Positions 25,628 to 35,216 of a stretch of 64,000 bases of DNA are shown in pieces (positions within the stretch are counted from its first letter, which is position 1; each line of letters starts with the position of its first letter). The stretch is taken from positions 124,001 to 188,000 of the forward strand of contig NZ_JADNYK010000003.1 in assembly GCF_017810075.1 (NCBI RefSeq), written 5' to 3'. The notes under the pieces were generated by a model that had not been told where the DNA came from, did no database searches, and saw nothing but the letters and a program-made list of their open reading frames with translations. The position numbers and the translations under genes are program-made. Source of the DNA: Pseudozobellia sp. WGM2 (GTDB lineage Bacteria > Bacteroidota > Bacteroidia > Flavobacteriales > Flavobacteriaceae).

Positions 25628-27319
25628 CTATTTTTCCTTTTTCTCGGGAGTCGCTAAACGTTGCCCCTCTTTCAATAATTCGGTCTCTAAATCAGAATAC
25701 GCTACCTCTTGCACCGCCTTTTTCTGATCAATGGAGAGCCCGGCCAATGCAGCAGCACTCTGACCCAAAATCATGAATACCGGTTCCATACGAATAGAGC
25801 CAAATGCAATATGAGAGCTTGATACAGCTACCGGAACAATTAAATTAGTTACTTCTTGCTTTTTGGGCAAGATGGTACCCAAAGCAATTTTATACGGTTC
25901 TTCGGCGTGTACCCCAATATCACCCTCGTTTTGAACATAACCCTCAGGCGTAATGTAACGTTGAGTGTTATGGGAGTCCATAGTATAAGAACCCATTCCG
26001 ATAGAATTGGGCACTTCGCGCTTTCCTAAGATATCGTTTTCTGTCATTACATACTCCCCGATCATTCTTCTTGCCTCTCGAACATAGATTTGGTGCGGCC
26101 AGTTTCCATTATCCTTAAATTCATCTTTGGCCAAGCCCCACTGCTTGAATTCATTTTGCACCTTTTCCGGAATTCGTGAATCCGTAGCTACAAAATACAT
26201 CAATCCTTTTTGGTAGTTCTCGTGGTCTTTGATTATTTCAGCACGTCTTTCATAACTTGCCTCTGGATAGTCGTAGTTCATTCCGATATAATCCGTACTA
26301 AAAGGTCCGTGATTGTTGGTATCGGTTTTTAGGTTTGGTATAGGGTCGAACTTGTTGAAAGTCTGATCCCAACCCGCTTCGTACACACGAGCCAATAGCT
26401 CGTAATTTTCTGGATTATAGCCCTCAGGCTTTTCAAAGGGCACTCGGTTCTCTTCCTCTTTGGTCAAGCACATACGAAAATTGTATGCCTGAACTCTTTT
26501 ATCAGCTTCCCATCTTTTTCCAGGATACTCGGTAGAAACCCCTGGCACTACCCCACTGGTACTATCGCCAGGAATTTTATATGGACTGATGTTCATTTCA
26601 CCAAAATGGTGCTGATGGTGCAAAACCCCGACTTGAACTCCGTTCCACTCTTCGTCATAGGTATCGCCAGCTTCTCGACCAACCGTATAGGTTACGTCAG
26701 CGGCAGCCATAAGATCACCCTCGTAAGTGGCGTCAATAAACACCTTTGCTTCAAACTTTTTGCCCGATAGCGTTTCTATAGATGTAATCTTACCATCTGT
26801 CAAGGCTACCCCGTTAGACCTATCCAATAATTCTTCTCGAAATACGATAATCTCGTTTTCTGAAATAAAATCTTCAAATACCTGCTCGGCCACGTGCGGT
26901 TCAAAGATCCACATGGTTCTATTCGCGCCATCAATGGCAGGCGTACCTTGACCTTCGTTGCCGTATTCTTCCTTTTTCTGCCACCTCCACGTGGCATCTT
27001 TTTGGTAATACTGATATATTTTTTGGTAAAACTCACGGGCAAGTCCGCCAATTACTTCTTTATTACCCGTATCGGTATAACCCAATCCTGAAGAAGAAAG
27101 CCCTCCCAAATGTTTGTCGGGTGAAACCAGAATAACCGATTTTCCCATTTTCTTGGCTTGAACAGCCGTAGTCACCGCAGCGGAAGTACCCCCATAAACG
27201 ATAACATCTGCCGTATGCAGATTCTCATCAACAACGGCTTTCTCCTCTTTACAGGCTATCAAAAGAAACCCTGTCAGCATGAGACAGGCAAGTATTTTGG
27301 TATGTTTAAATATTTTCAT
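25628..27319 (-). CDS. FAD-dependent oxidoreductase lipoprotein (FAD_oxidored type)
   Basis: 563 residues. Lipobox FLLIAC gives Cys23. The dinucleotide fold starts at about residue 38 with VIVYGGTSAAVTTAVQAKKMGK, followed by LGGLSSSGLGYTDTG. Central motifs IDATYEGDLMAAADVTYTVGREAGD and YVREARRMIGEYVMTEND fit the FAD_oxidored (PF12831-like) family often found in PULs of Bacteroidota. The reaction is unknown. It lies 38 bases after the sulfatase gene and 12 before the CstA gene. Localisation is periplasmic or surface lipoprotein. Confidence 0.83.
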   Translation of the reverse strand: MKIFKHTKILACLMLTGFLLIACKEEKAVVDENLHTADVIVYGGTSAAVTTAVQAKKMGKSVILVSPDKHLGGLSSSGLGYTDTGNKEVIGGLAREFYQKIYQYYQKDATWRWQKKEEYGNEGQGTPAIDGANRTMWIFEPHVAEQVFEDFISENEIIVFREELLDRSNGVALTDGKITSIETLSGKKFEAKVFIDATYEGDLMAAADVTYTVGREAGDTYDEEWNGVQVGVLHHQHHFGEMNISPYKIPGDSTSGVVPGVSTEYPGKRWEADKRVQAYNFRMCLTKEEENRVPFEKPEGYNPENYELLARVYEAGWDQTFNKFDPIPNLKTDTNNHGPFSTDYIGMNYDYPEASYERRAEIIKDHENYQKGLMYFVATDSRIPEKVQNEFKQWGLAKDEFKDNGNWPHQIYVREARRMIGEYVMTENDILGKREVPNSIGMGSYTMDSHNTQRYITPEGYVQNEGDIGVHAEEPYKIALGTILPKKQEVTNLIVPVAVSSSHIAFGSIRMEPVFMILGQSAAALAGLSIDQKKAVQEVAYSDLETELLKEGQRLATPEKKEK

Positions 27320-27357
27320 GGTATATTATTTTCACCCAAAAAGAGGGTGCTAGTTAG

Positions 27358-28887
27358 TTAAAGGTACTGTTCTAATTCGTCATGTAATTCGGCTACTCTT
27401 TCCGGATGTTTTTTCGCTACATTCGACAACTCTTGAGGATCTTCCCTTAAATTATAAAGTTCATAGAAATAACCGTTGATCGCCTCATCAGATGTGTCTC
27501 GCAATACAATAAGTTTCCAATCACCTTTTCGATAACCAAATACATTATTACCCGATTGAATAACTACGGATTCTCTACCTCCTTTTTCTCCTTTCAATGC
27601 TGCGAAATGGTTCTCACCATCCATTTTCATCCCTTCAGGAAAATCGAATTGCAACATTGAACCGAGACTAGGCAAAATATCATTCAATGCAAAAATTGCC
27701 TCGCTCTTAACGCCTTCTGGAAAATGCCCAGGCCATCTGGCGATGAAAGGGGTTCTTACGCCACCTTCCCAGCCTGTTCTTTTCCATCCCCTTAATTCTC
27801 CATTAGGAAAATGTTTATCGGCAGCATTTGTGGTATGTGGATAGCTATCACCGATGGTATCTTTATAATGACCGGGAACCCTGTTATTGTCATCCGAAGC
27901 CTTCATTTTGTTATCAGTTTCCCGAAATACCGAGCCGTTGTCACTGGCAAATAGAACGATGGTATTCTCTTTTAACCCTTTTTCCTCCAGCTCATTTAAA
28001 AGTTTACCGATGTAATGGTCCAATTCATGTACATAATCGCCGTATGTACCGGCCTCTGTTTTTCCTAAAAATGGTGCGCTTACAGTTAATGGAACATGTG
28101 GCACGTAAGGCGCATAGTACAGAAAAAATGGCTCCTTTTCTTTCTTGGCGTTCTCTGAGATAAAATCGAGCGACCTATTGGTGATTTCACTTAGAAAACC
28201 ATCCATAGGAATGGGCTTTAACTTATCAGAACCAGGGGCTTCTTCCACTGTGTAATAATCATGTTCTAAATAAGCGGCGACCCTATTATTTTCGAAAACC
28301 CAACATTCACTGGCACAACTAAAGCCATACCATTGGTCAAAACCATGGTCTGTAGGGCCATCGGTAACCGGTTTAGAAAAATCGAGATTGGCCCCATTAT
28401 TTACAGCATAGAATTTTCCATAGCCCATTGGTTTTTCACCGTCCAGAGTTGGAAAGGTAGTTCCTAAATGCCATTTTCCAAATCCGCCCGTTCGGTAACC
28501 GGATTGTTGGAACATTTCTGCCAAGGTCACCATATCAGCATCGATCATAGAGGGTTCGTAATTACGCATTACCCCATGTTTGTTCCAGCTTCGCCAAGGG
28601 TAAACCCCTGTCATTAATGCAAATCTAGATGGCGAACAAACCGATACGGGACAATAGGCGTTCTCTAGCATCATTCCTTCTTTGGCCAATTGGTCTAAAT
28701 TGGGAGTAGGTATTTTAGAATCGGGATTATATGCCCCAATATCGCCATACCCCAAATCATCGGCCAGAATTATCAGCACGTTTGGTTTTGTAGGTAGCAC
28801 CTCTTCTTGCTTCTTGCAGGCTATAAACAAGAGAAAGGAAAAAGCTAATGGTAAGATTTTAGATTTTGGTAGTTGGAATTTTATCAT
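27358..28887 (-). CDS. Type I (formylglycine) sulfatase lipoprotein
   Basis: 509 residues. Lipobox FIAC gives Cys24. The N-terminal metal site is LADDLGYGDIGAY (about 41-53). The sulfatase signature CSPSRFALMTG has Cys84 as the residue converted to formylglycine. Later motifs are GKWHLG, the FASDNGS metal site and the GWKRTGWEGGVRTPFIARWPG block. It should cleave sulfate esters from a sugar at the cell surface or in the periplasm; the subfamily and position specificity are not readable. A maturase must act in trans, since the SUMF1 protein at 45130-46176 lacks the FGE cysteines. Confidence 0.92.
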   Translation of the reverse strand: MIKFQLPKSKILPLAFSFLLFIACKKQEEVLPTKPNVLIILADDLGYGDIGAYNPDSKIPTPNLDQLAKEGMMLENAYCPVSVCSPSRFALMTGVYPWRSWNKHGVMRNYEPSMIDADMVTLAEMFQQSGYRTGGFGKWHLGTTFPTLDGEKPMGYGKFYAVNNGANLDFSKPVTDGPTDHGFDQWYGFSCASECWVFENNRVAAYLEHDYYTVEEAPGSDKLKPIPMDGFLSEITNRSLDFISENAKKEKEPFFLYYAPYVPHVPLTVSAPFLGKTEAGTYGDYVHELDHYIGKLLNELEEKGLKENTIVLFASDNGSVFRETDNKMKASDDNNRVPGHYKDTIGDSYPHTTNAADKHFPNGELRGWKRTGWEGGVRTPFIARWPGHFPEGVKSEAIFALNDILPSLGSMLQFDFPEGMKMDGENHFAALKGEKGGRESVVIQSGNNVFGYRKGDWKLIVLRDTSDEAINGYFYELYNLREDPQELSNVAKKHPERVAELHDELEQYL

Positions 28888-28931
28888 TCTAAGTTTTCAG
28901 ATAATTGAACTAATATCGATTTGTAAAATGA

Positions 28932-28957
28932 ACCAGGCCGCCAACAAACGACCTGGT
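28932..28957 (-). repeat. Intercistronic hairpin between susD and the sulfatase gene
   Basis: ACCAGG at 28932-28937 pairs with CCTGGT at 28952-28957 in a 103-base gap. The minus-strand sequence after it has only a weak T-run (TTCATTTTAC). It could stabilise the upstream susCD message or terminate partially. Confidence 0.35.
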
Positions 28958-28990
28958 ACAAAAACTAACATCAACTAACAATTTTCACAA

Positions 28991-30472
28991 TTAATACCCA
29001 GGGTTCTGATCACCAGGACCCATGGCCGGATTATTGTTTATTTCGTCAACCGGTAATGGTAACAGTAGTGAAACATCGCTCCAGGTTTTTCCGGTGGCTT
29101 CTACGAATTCTTGTGCCCTACCCGTTCTTAAAAGGTCGTTCCAACGTTTCATCTCCAAATTCATTTCGTAAACCCTTTCGTTCAACACCGTATTTTTAAA
29201 ATCAGTAGCTGACATACCAATGGGGTAGTCTTCTGCCGAAGCGGCATTTAACGGCAACCCATATCCTCTTCTACGAACGATATTCAATCTTTCGGTGGCA
29301 AGGGGAGTCGGTGCACCATTGGCCTCAGCTGTAGCTTCGGCATAAATAAGGTACATTTCCGGAAGTCTATAAAAAGGTATGTTATTTCGACTCTGTGGCC
29401 CACTGGCGGCACCCGGATCTCTATATTTATGGAATAGCAACGGAGAATCTTCAGGTAACGGTTGCAGCACTCCATCTTCATCGAGGTACTCCGTATATAA
29501 ACTGAACTGTCTTCTCAAATCATTAGTGTCCCAAGATCCTAATATGGAATTCTCTACCGGCAACCAAGCGTGAAAACCACCTATGGAAAAACCGGTATTT
29601 GCTCTATGTATAAACCTGGGCACATCCATACCATTGGTCTCTGAATAGTGGGCAGAAAAAATATCCTCTGAATGGGTTACCACTTCAGGCCCGTATATGT
29701 TTAGAAAATCGTCTGCCACCTCTACCTCTACCAATGCATACGGGCCGTTTACAATTATGTCATCGGCCGTATCTGCTGCCAATTGCCAATTTTCGGTATC
29801 TAAATACGCATCGGCAAGTGCGGCTTTGGCCGTCCAAGAAGTTGCACGACCTGCGTCGGCATCGGCAAAACTATCTGCCAAATCAGGGATGACGGCATTC
29901 AGTTCACTAATGATAAATTCCCACGTATCTTGAGTCGTAGCTCTGGGAGCAGGTATTTGATCTAAGCTAACAAATTCCTCTGTTCTCAAAGGTACTCCAC
30001 CCCAATATTTCACCAAGTTCATATAAAAGAAGGCTCTTAAAAAACGGGCTTCGGCCACGTATTGGTCACGAAGATCCTCTTTCATATCTTCAATTTGGGC
30101 CACATTAGAAATCACTGAATTCGCTCGGTTAATGCCTAGGTAAATATCATTGTAGGCTGCGAAAACACGCTCTTGACTCGTATTGTCTAAAGGTCCGTCA
30201 TAAATACTAAATCCAGCTTGACTACCACGCCCATTAGAATATTCAGCTCTATTCTCAAGGGTCGCCATAAAATAGGTCACTGGAAAGTACCGCTCACCCC
30301 CAGAACGAAATGTGCCATAAACAGCGGCTAAAGCCGAGAATGCATCCGTTTCATTTTTATAAAAATTCTCTTTGACCAAAAGACTTTCGGGCTCTTCAAC
30401 CAATGCTTCTTCACATGCCGTGAAAAACAGACCGAAGATAAGGCCGCTCATTACTATTATATTGTTTTTCAT
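28991..30472 (-). CDS. RagB/SusD-family surface glycan-binding lipoprotein
   Basis: 493 residues. Lipobox FFTAC gives Cys20. The SusD layout is clear: helical TPR-like N-terminal part with YNDIYLGINRANSVISNV and YVAEARFLRAFFYMNLVKYWGGVPL (about 135-160). The C-terminal RagB part has NIPFYRLPEMYLIYAEA and YEMNLEMKRWNDLLRTG. It caps the SusC transporter 23 bases upstream and binds the glycan. The ligand cannot be read. Confidence 0.94.
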   Translation of the reverse strand: MKNNIIVMSGLIFGLFFTACEEALVEEPESLLVKENFYKNETDAFSALAAVYGTFRSGGERYFPVTYFMATLENRAEYSNGRGSQAGFSIYDGPLDNTSQERVFAAYNDIYLGINRANSVISNVAQIEDMKEDLRDQYVAEARFLRAFFYMNLVKYWGGVPLRTEEFVSLDQIPAPRATTQDTWEFIISELNAVIPDLADSFADADAGRATSWTAKAALADAYLDTENWQLAADTADDIIVNGPYALVEVEVADDFLNIYGPEVVTHSEDIFSAHYSETNGMDVPRFIHRANTGFSIGGFHAWLPVENSILGSWDTNDLRRQFSLYTEYLDEDGVLQPLPEDSPLLFHKYRDPGAASGPQSRNNIPFYRLPEMYLIYAEATAEANGAPTPLATERLNIVRRRGYGLPLNAASAEDYPIGMSATDFKNTVLNERVYEMNLEMKRWNDLLRTGRAQEFVEATGKTWSDVSLLLPLPVDEINNNPAMGPGDQNPGY

Positions 30473-30495
30473 CTCATTAAATTATTAAGTAAAAA

Positions 30496-33400
30496 TCAAA
30501 GCTTCAGGTTCATACCAAGTGTAATCGTTCTCGAACTTGGGTATGAGGTCTGTGCAATACCAATTCTTAAATCTCCCGTACCCCCTCTAGTATTCACATC
30601 TGGGTCTAGACCCGGGAAATCGGTAACCGTGAAAACATTTTGAGCACTTAAATAAACCTGTAAGCCGGCCAATGCGGGCTTTATACTTTGTACAGGAATG
30701 TTATATGCAAGTTTCACATTCTTTAAACGCAGGTAAGAAGCATCTTTAACGAACCTGTCAGAAGTTCTCAATTGTGCCCTGTTCTCACTAGGTGCAGGAT
30801 AAGCCGCATCAGTGTTTTGGGGTGTCCAATAATCATTATAAACATCAACAATTTGATTGCCCCCTGTACTGAACGAGTTGGCTATATATCCGCCGGTTGC
30901 CCAAAAAAGCTCATTCCCTTCAGAACCTTCGAAGAAAAGATTCAAGCTCAACGACTTATAGTTAAGCGTCGTATTCAAAGCGTAGATAAAGTCTGGATAC
31001 GGCTCACCAAGCACGGTTTGGTCTTCGTTGGTCACCTCACCATCATTGTTCAAATCTTTATACTGAATTACACCTTGGTCATCATAACTATCTTCAAGAA
31101 AGCCATAAAAAATACCTAAGGGCTCTCCCTCACGTGCAATGTTCACGGGAGAGTTAAAAGGTATGTCCAAAGAACCTCCGAAAATATCTTCGCCAATGGT
31201 AATTACTTCATTTTTATTGAAGGATAACTGTCCATTAATATCCCATGTAAAATCTTCTTTCCCGATGGTCACACCAGCACTGAACTCCATACCCGAGTTC
31301 TCAATTTCACCTAGGTTTGTCACCAATGAAGTAAAACCCGTAGATCCAGGAAGCGGTATAATCGCTAAGAGATCCTTCGTATTTTTCTTGTAATAGTCAA
31401 TTGTAAAACGATACTTGCCATTTAAGAAAGAGGCATCGATACCGGTGCCCAATTGCGCCGTTGTTTCCCATTTCAAATCGGGATTAGGAGCCGATACGTT
31501 CGCAAAACCTACAACATCGGAGTTACCGAAAGTGGTTCTAGCTTCTCCTAAAGTATTCAATGATTGATATGGATTGATGGCCGTACTACCGGTTTCCCCA
31601 TACCCAACACGAAGTTTAAGGTCTGAAAGTGCTTCCCAGTTCGACAAAAACTCTTCGTTGCTCAACCTCCAGGCAAATGACCCAGATGAGAAAACACCCC
31701 ACTTATTGTTTTCGCCAAAACGAGAAGATCCATCGGCCCTTACACTGGCAGTGAATAGGTATTTGTTATTTAAACTATAATTGACCCTTCCTAACCAAGA
31801 AAACAATTTCCAGTCACTTACGTCACTTGAATTCGGCAATGTACTCTCTGCCGTACCCAAAGCGTTATCCTCTAAAATATCGGTAGAAAAACCGGTCGCA
31901 CTAGACCCATTCGTTTTCCCTCTAAACGTCTGTACCGTAAAACCGGCAACAGCAGATAACTTATCGTCTTCACCTACAGTCGTATCGTAAGACAAGGTGT
32001 TTTCGTTCAAATAAGAAATACCCCTAAACATATCGAAACTAGCGGAACCTTGAGGGGTTCTTTTCACTAAAAGAGACGGAGAATAAAAATTACGCTCTCT
32101 AAACTCTTGTTCGGTACCCCCGAGAACTTTCAATTTCAATCGGTTGGCAAGTTCAAACTCTACCGCAATATTCCCTAAAATTTTTGAAGTCAACGCTTGG
32201 TCCTTCACCTCGGTATATAGTAATGGATTACTTATAGAAACCGGACTAAAATCATAGAAGTCGATTTCGTTATAATTTCCTTCGGCATCAAAAGGTGAAA
32301 CGGTCGGTGGCGCCTGAAGTGACGCAGACCAAATATTATTGCCTGAGTTTCCGTTGTTCACATTTGCCCTATCGATTTTAGACCTGGTCAGTACGGTATT
32401 TGCGCTTAAACGGATCCAATCATTGACCTGATTATCTAAAGACAAGCGTATTGAACCTCTTCGCTGACCTGTGTTCAAAATGATACCCTCTTGCTCAAAA
32501 ATATTGGCTGAAGCCGAATAGGATGAGTTTTCGCTACCTCCGGAGAATGTCAACGTATGACTTTGAATTGGTGCAGACCTGAAAATTTCGTCTTGCCAAT
32601 CAGTCTCTACATTGGGCAAATTGTTTAAATCAAAAGGTTCTGACAAACCTTCGTTAACCGCAGCAACATTCGCTAATTCGGCAAACTGACGTGAATTAAG
32701 CAGGTCGTAGGTGTTTATGACGTTCTGAATGCCATAATAGCTTTGTAAATCGACTACACCACGCTGCCCTTTCTTACCTTTTTTGGTCGTAATCATTACC
32801 ACCCCATTGGCACCTCGAGATCCATAAATTGCAGTTGCCGAGGCATCTTTTAAAATATCGATGGTTTCAATATCGGACGGGTTTAAAAATTCAATACCTC
32901 CTGTAATAGGAAAACCATCTACTACATAAAGTGGATTGTTATCACCTAAATAGGAGTTACCGCCCCTAATTTGAATTTGAACCGAAGAACCTGGCTGACC
33001 AGAATTTTGGGTCACACGAACCCCAGCAGACCTACCTTTTAGAGCTTGCTGTACATCTGTAGTTGGCAGGGCAGTAATTTCTTCGGCGTCTACCGTAGAA
33101 ACAGAGCCCGTGAGGTCACTTCTATTTACTGAACCGTAACCTACAACGACAACTTCTTCGAGACCTTGAGCGCTTTCTTTTAAGGTAACATTGATTTCGG
33201 TAGAATCACCCACCAATACCTCTTGTGTTTCAAAACCCAGGTAACTAAAGACCAAAACAGCTTCTCTACCGTTAGTACTTATCGCATAGTTACCGTCAAA
33301 ATCAGATATCTGACCATTCGAAGTGCTCTTTTCGACAATATTGACCCCTGCCAAGGGCAAGCCTTGCGAATCGACTACTGTACCGGTTACCTGTACCTCT

Positions 33401-33795
33401 TGAGGGGGCGAAAGATTGCCCGTATCAGAAAACTTATCGACCTTACTTGGTAAGAGCAATATTTTTTTTCGATAGATTTCATATTCAATATTAGAATTTT
33501 GCCCGAACAATTCGTTCAAAACCCTCTTTATTTCCCCATTGCGTACACGTAAGCTTAAAACCCTTTCGGTATTGACAGTTTCAATATTGAAAATAAACTT
33601 GAAGTCTGTGCTGGCTTCAATTTCATCAATTACCCTTAATAAGGTTACATTCTCCAAATCAAGTGTAATTTTGTTTTGGGAATAAGTGGTCTTGGCATGC
33701 ATCGCAATTGACACCGTAATGAGTAATAGCGATAGTTTCATCTTAATTTTGAATTTGCAAAATCTAGGTTCTGCGGAATTCAACCGTTTTTTCAT
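30496..33795 (-). CDS. SusC/RagA-family TonB-linked outer-membrane transporter with STN domain
   Basis: 1099 residues. A signal peptide with an extended basic start (about 1-39) precedes an STN domain (about 42-112, ITLDLENVTLLRVIDEI), which is used for trans-envelope signalling to FecR. Then come a CarboxypepD_reg-like domain (VTGTVVDSQGLPLAGVNI) and a TonB plug (GLEEVVVVGYGSV to YGSRGANGVVMITTKKG). A 22-stranded barrel runs to the C-terminus (RTITLGMNLKL). The STN domain ties it to the fecR gene 139 bases upstream and the divergent sigma gene. It is the import channel of the PUL-like locus. Confidence 0.95.
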   Translation of the reverse strand: MKKRLNSAEPRFCKFKIKMKLSLLLITVSIAMHAKTTYSQNKITLDLENVTLLRVIDEIEASTDFKFIFNIETVNTERVLSLRVRNGEIKRVLNELFGQNSNIEYEIYRKKILLLPSKVDKFSDTGNLSPPQEVQVTGTVVDSQGLPLAGVNIVEKSTSNGQISDFDGNYAISTNGREAVLVFSYLGFETQEVLVGDSTEINVTLKESAQGLEEVVVVGYGSVNRSDLTGSVSTVDAEEITALPTTDVQQALKGRSAGVRVTQNSGQPGSSVQIQIRGGNSYLGDNNPLYVVDGFPITGGIEFLNPSDIETIDILKDASATAIYGSRGANGVVMITTKKGKKGQRGVVDLQSYYGIQNVINTYDLLNSRQFAELANVAAVNEGLSEPFDLNNLPNVETDWQDEIFRSAPIQSHTLTFSGGSENSSYSASANIFEQEGIILNTGQRRGSIRLSLDNQVNDWIRLSANTVLTRSKIDRANVNNGNSGNNIWSASLQAPPTVSPFDAEGNYNEIDFYDFSPVSISNPLLYTEVKDQALTSKILGNIAVEFELANRLKLKVLGGTEQEFRERNFYSPSLLVKRTPQGSASFDMFRGISYLNENTLSYDTTVGEDDKLSAVAGFTVQTFRGKTNGSSATGFSTDILEDNALGTAESTLPNSSDVSDWKLFSWLGRVNYSLNNKYLFTASVRADGSSRFGENNKWGVFSSGSFAWRLSNEEFLSNWEALSDLKLRVGYGETGSTAINPYQSLNTLGEARTTFGNSDVVGFANVSAPNPDLKWETTAQLGTGIDASFLNGKYRFTIDYYKKNTKDLLAIIPLPGSTGFTSLVTNLGEIENSGMEFSAGVTIGKEDFTWDINGQLSFNKNEVITIGEDIFGGSLDIPFNSPVNIAREGEPLGIFYGFLEDSYDDQGVIQYKDLNNDGEVTNEDQTVLGEPYPDFIYALNTTLNYKSLSLNLFFEGSEGNELFWATGGYIANSFSTGGNQIVDVYNDYWTPQNTDAAYPAPSENRAQLRTSDRFVKDASYLRLKNVKLAYNIPVQSIKPALAGLQVYLSAQNVFTVTDFPGLDPDVNTRGGTGDLRIGIAQTSYPSSRTITLGMNLKL

Positions 33796-33837
33796 AATTT
33801 TGAGTATCTAGAGTGGTTATTATTAATAATCGCCTGT

Positions 33838-33874
33838 AATCGGGGGATGGTACGAACATCCTCCGATTTTTTTT
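33838..33874 (+). terminator. Plus-strand intrinsic terminator in the fecR-susC gap
   Basis: AATCGGGGGATG at 33838-33849 pairs with CATCCTCCGATT at 33857-33868 (12 bp, one wobble, 7-nt loop), followed by T8 at 33867-33874. The T-run is on the plus strand, but every gene here is on minus. Either it ends an unannotated antisense RNA crossing the susC start, or it acts as a leader hairpin for susC. Confidence 0.6.
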
Positions 33875-33934
33875 AGTTTTCGGCGGCAGCAATCAATTTC
33901 TTGGTGCCATCATTATGAAGCTTTATTTCATACG

Positions 33935-35098
33935 CTAATCGTTTTTTAAAATGGTTATATGGTCGTTATCGACCTCGAAATGAATATTGTGAATTCTACT
34001 AAAGTATTCTAATACTTGACTGATAGATTCGTGCTGTATATCTATTGTAGCATTAAACTTCTCGTTTTCTAAATACCCATCGGGGTTCGATATAGTAACA
34101 TTGTAATGCCTTTCTAGTTTTTGCATCATGTTTCTAAAGGGAGCATTGCGAAAAACAATATACCCATTGACCCAAGAAGTATATAGATCGGTAGGCACCT
34201 CTACCGTTTCTATTCTAGAAGTTGCTTTATTAAAAGTACCTTTAAAGCCAGGGCTAAGAATTATTTTCTCCGTTTTATCGGAAACATTCGCAACCAATTG
34301 TACAGACCCCGAAACCAAAACGACTTCGGTAGTAGTATCTTCCTCATAATTTGCCACATTGAATGTCGTGCCCAACACCTGAACATCTAAACTATCAAGG
34401 CCGACCACAAATGGATGTTCCGCATCATGACTGACCTTGAAGAAGGCCTCACCAGATAGTCTTACCTTACGCTTTTTACCTTTCACGAACTGCTCGGGAA
34501 AAGTCATTCGACTACCTGCGTTCATGGTGACTTCGGTACTATCGGAAAGTGCTATGGTTATATTTTTACCGTAGGGCACCGAAATGGTATTATACTTTAC
34601 AGTTTCGCTTACCTCAGCTGAATTGAAAGTAATTTTATTCCCCGTTTGGTTTGCTATTAGCCTTCCGTCTTTGCTTTTTATCGCTGATGTTCCTGTTTCA
34701 GAAATCTCTTCTACCGATCCATCGTAACGCTCTAAAGTGATAGCATTCTCCTTAGACTCGATTTTGGTTTCAACTGTTTGATCGGCATTATTGAACATGT
34801 ATATACCAATTGCCAGAAAACATACCAAAATTGCTGCATAACGAAGACCTTGATACATATTTCTTCTAAGAGTGAGTTTTTTGTCTCTCCTTATTTCCCT
34901 TAGCAACTCTTTTTTTGTTTCTTCTAAGTTGGGTCGATTCATTTTATATAAAACAACAAAATGCGTTTTTAAATAATTCTTTATAAAACTCTTGTAATTA
35001 TCATCTTCGAAATACCTATTGAGTTCATCTAAATCTTCACCCTTGGCAGAATTACCTAAAAATTTGGCCAGTAAGGTCTCAAGGGGACTTGATTTCAT
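33935..35098 (-). CDS. FecR-family anti-sigma factor
   Basis: 387 residues. A cytoplasmic N-terminal part (1-85) is followed by one membrane helix (about 86-103, YAAILVCFLAIGIYMF). The periplasmic FecR domain contains VPYGKNITIALSDSTEVTMNAGSR and GEAFFKVSHDAEHPFVV. A C-terminal DUF4974-type domain ends the protein. It would hold or activate the ECF sigma factor in response to the SusC STN domain. The sigma gene lies divergently 118 bases away rather than upstream on the same strand, which is less usual. Confidence 0.92.
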   Translation of the reverse strand: MKSSPLETLLAKFLGNSAKGEDLDELNRYFEDDNYKSFIKNYLKTHFVVLYKMNRPNLEETKKELLREIRRDKKLTLRRNMYQGLRYAAILVCFLAIGIYMFNNADQTVETKIESKENAITLERYDGSVEEISETGTSAIKSKDGRLIANQTGNKITFNSAEVSETVKYNTISVPYGKNITIALSDSTEVTMNAGSRMTFPEQFVKGKKRKVRLSGEAFFKVSHDAEHPFVVGLDSLDVQVLGTTFNVANYEEDTTTEVVLVSGSVQLVANVSDKTEKIILSPGFKGTFNKATSRIETVEVPTDLYTSWVNGYIVFRNAPFRNMMQKLERHYNVTISNPDGYLENEKFNATIDIQHESISQVLEYFSRIHNIHFEVDNDHITILKND

Positions 35099-35216
35099 AG
35101 AAAAAATAGATTGTCTTTATAATTAATACGATTGAATTTTACGATACACCTACTTATTCTCTATATTTTTTTATATTCAACCAATAATCAGGTTTAAAAA
35201 TTAGTATATCATCAAT

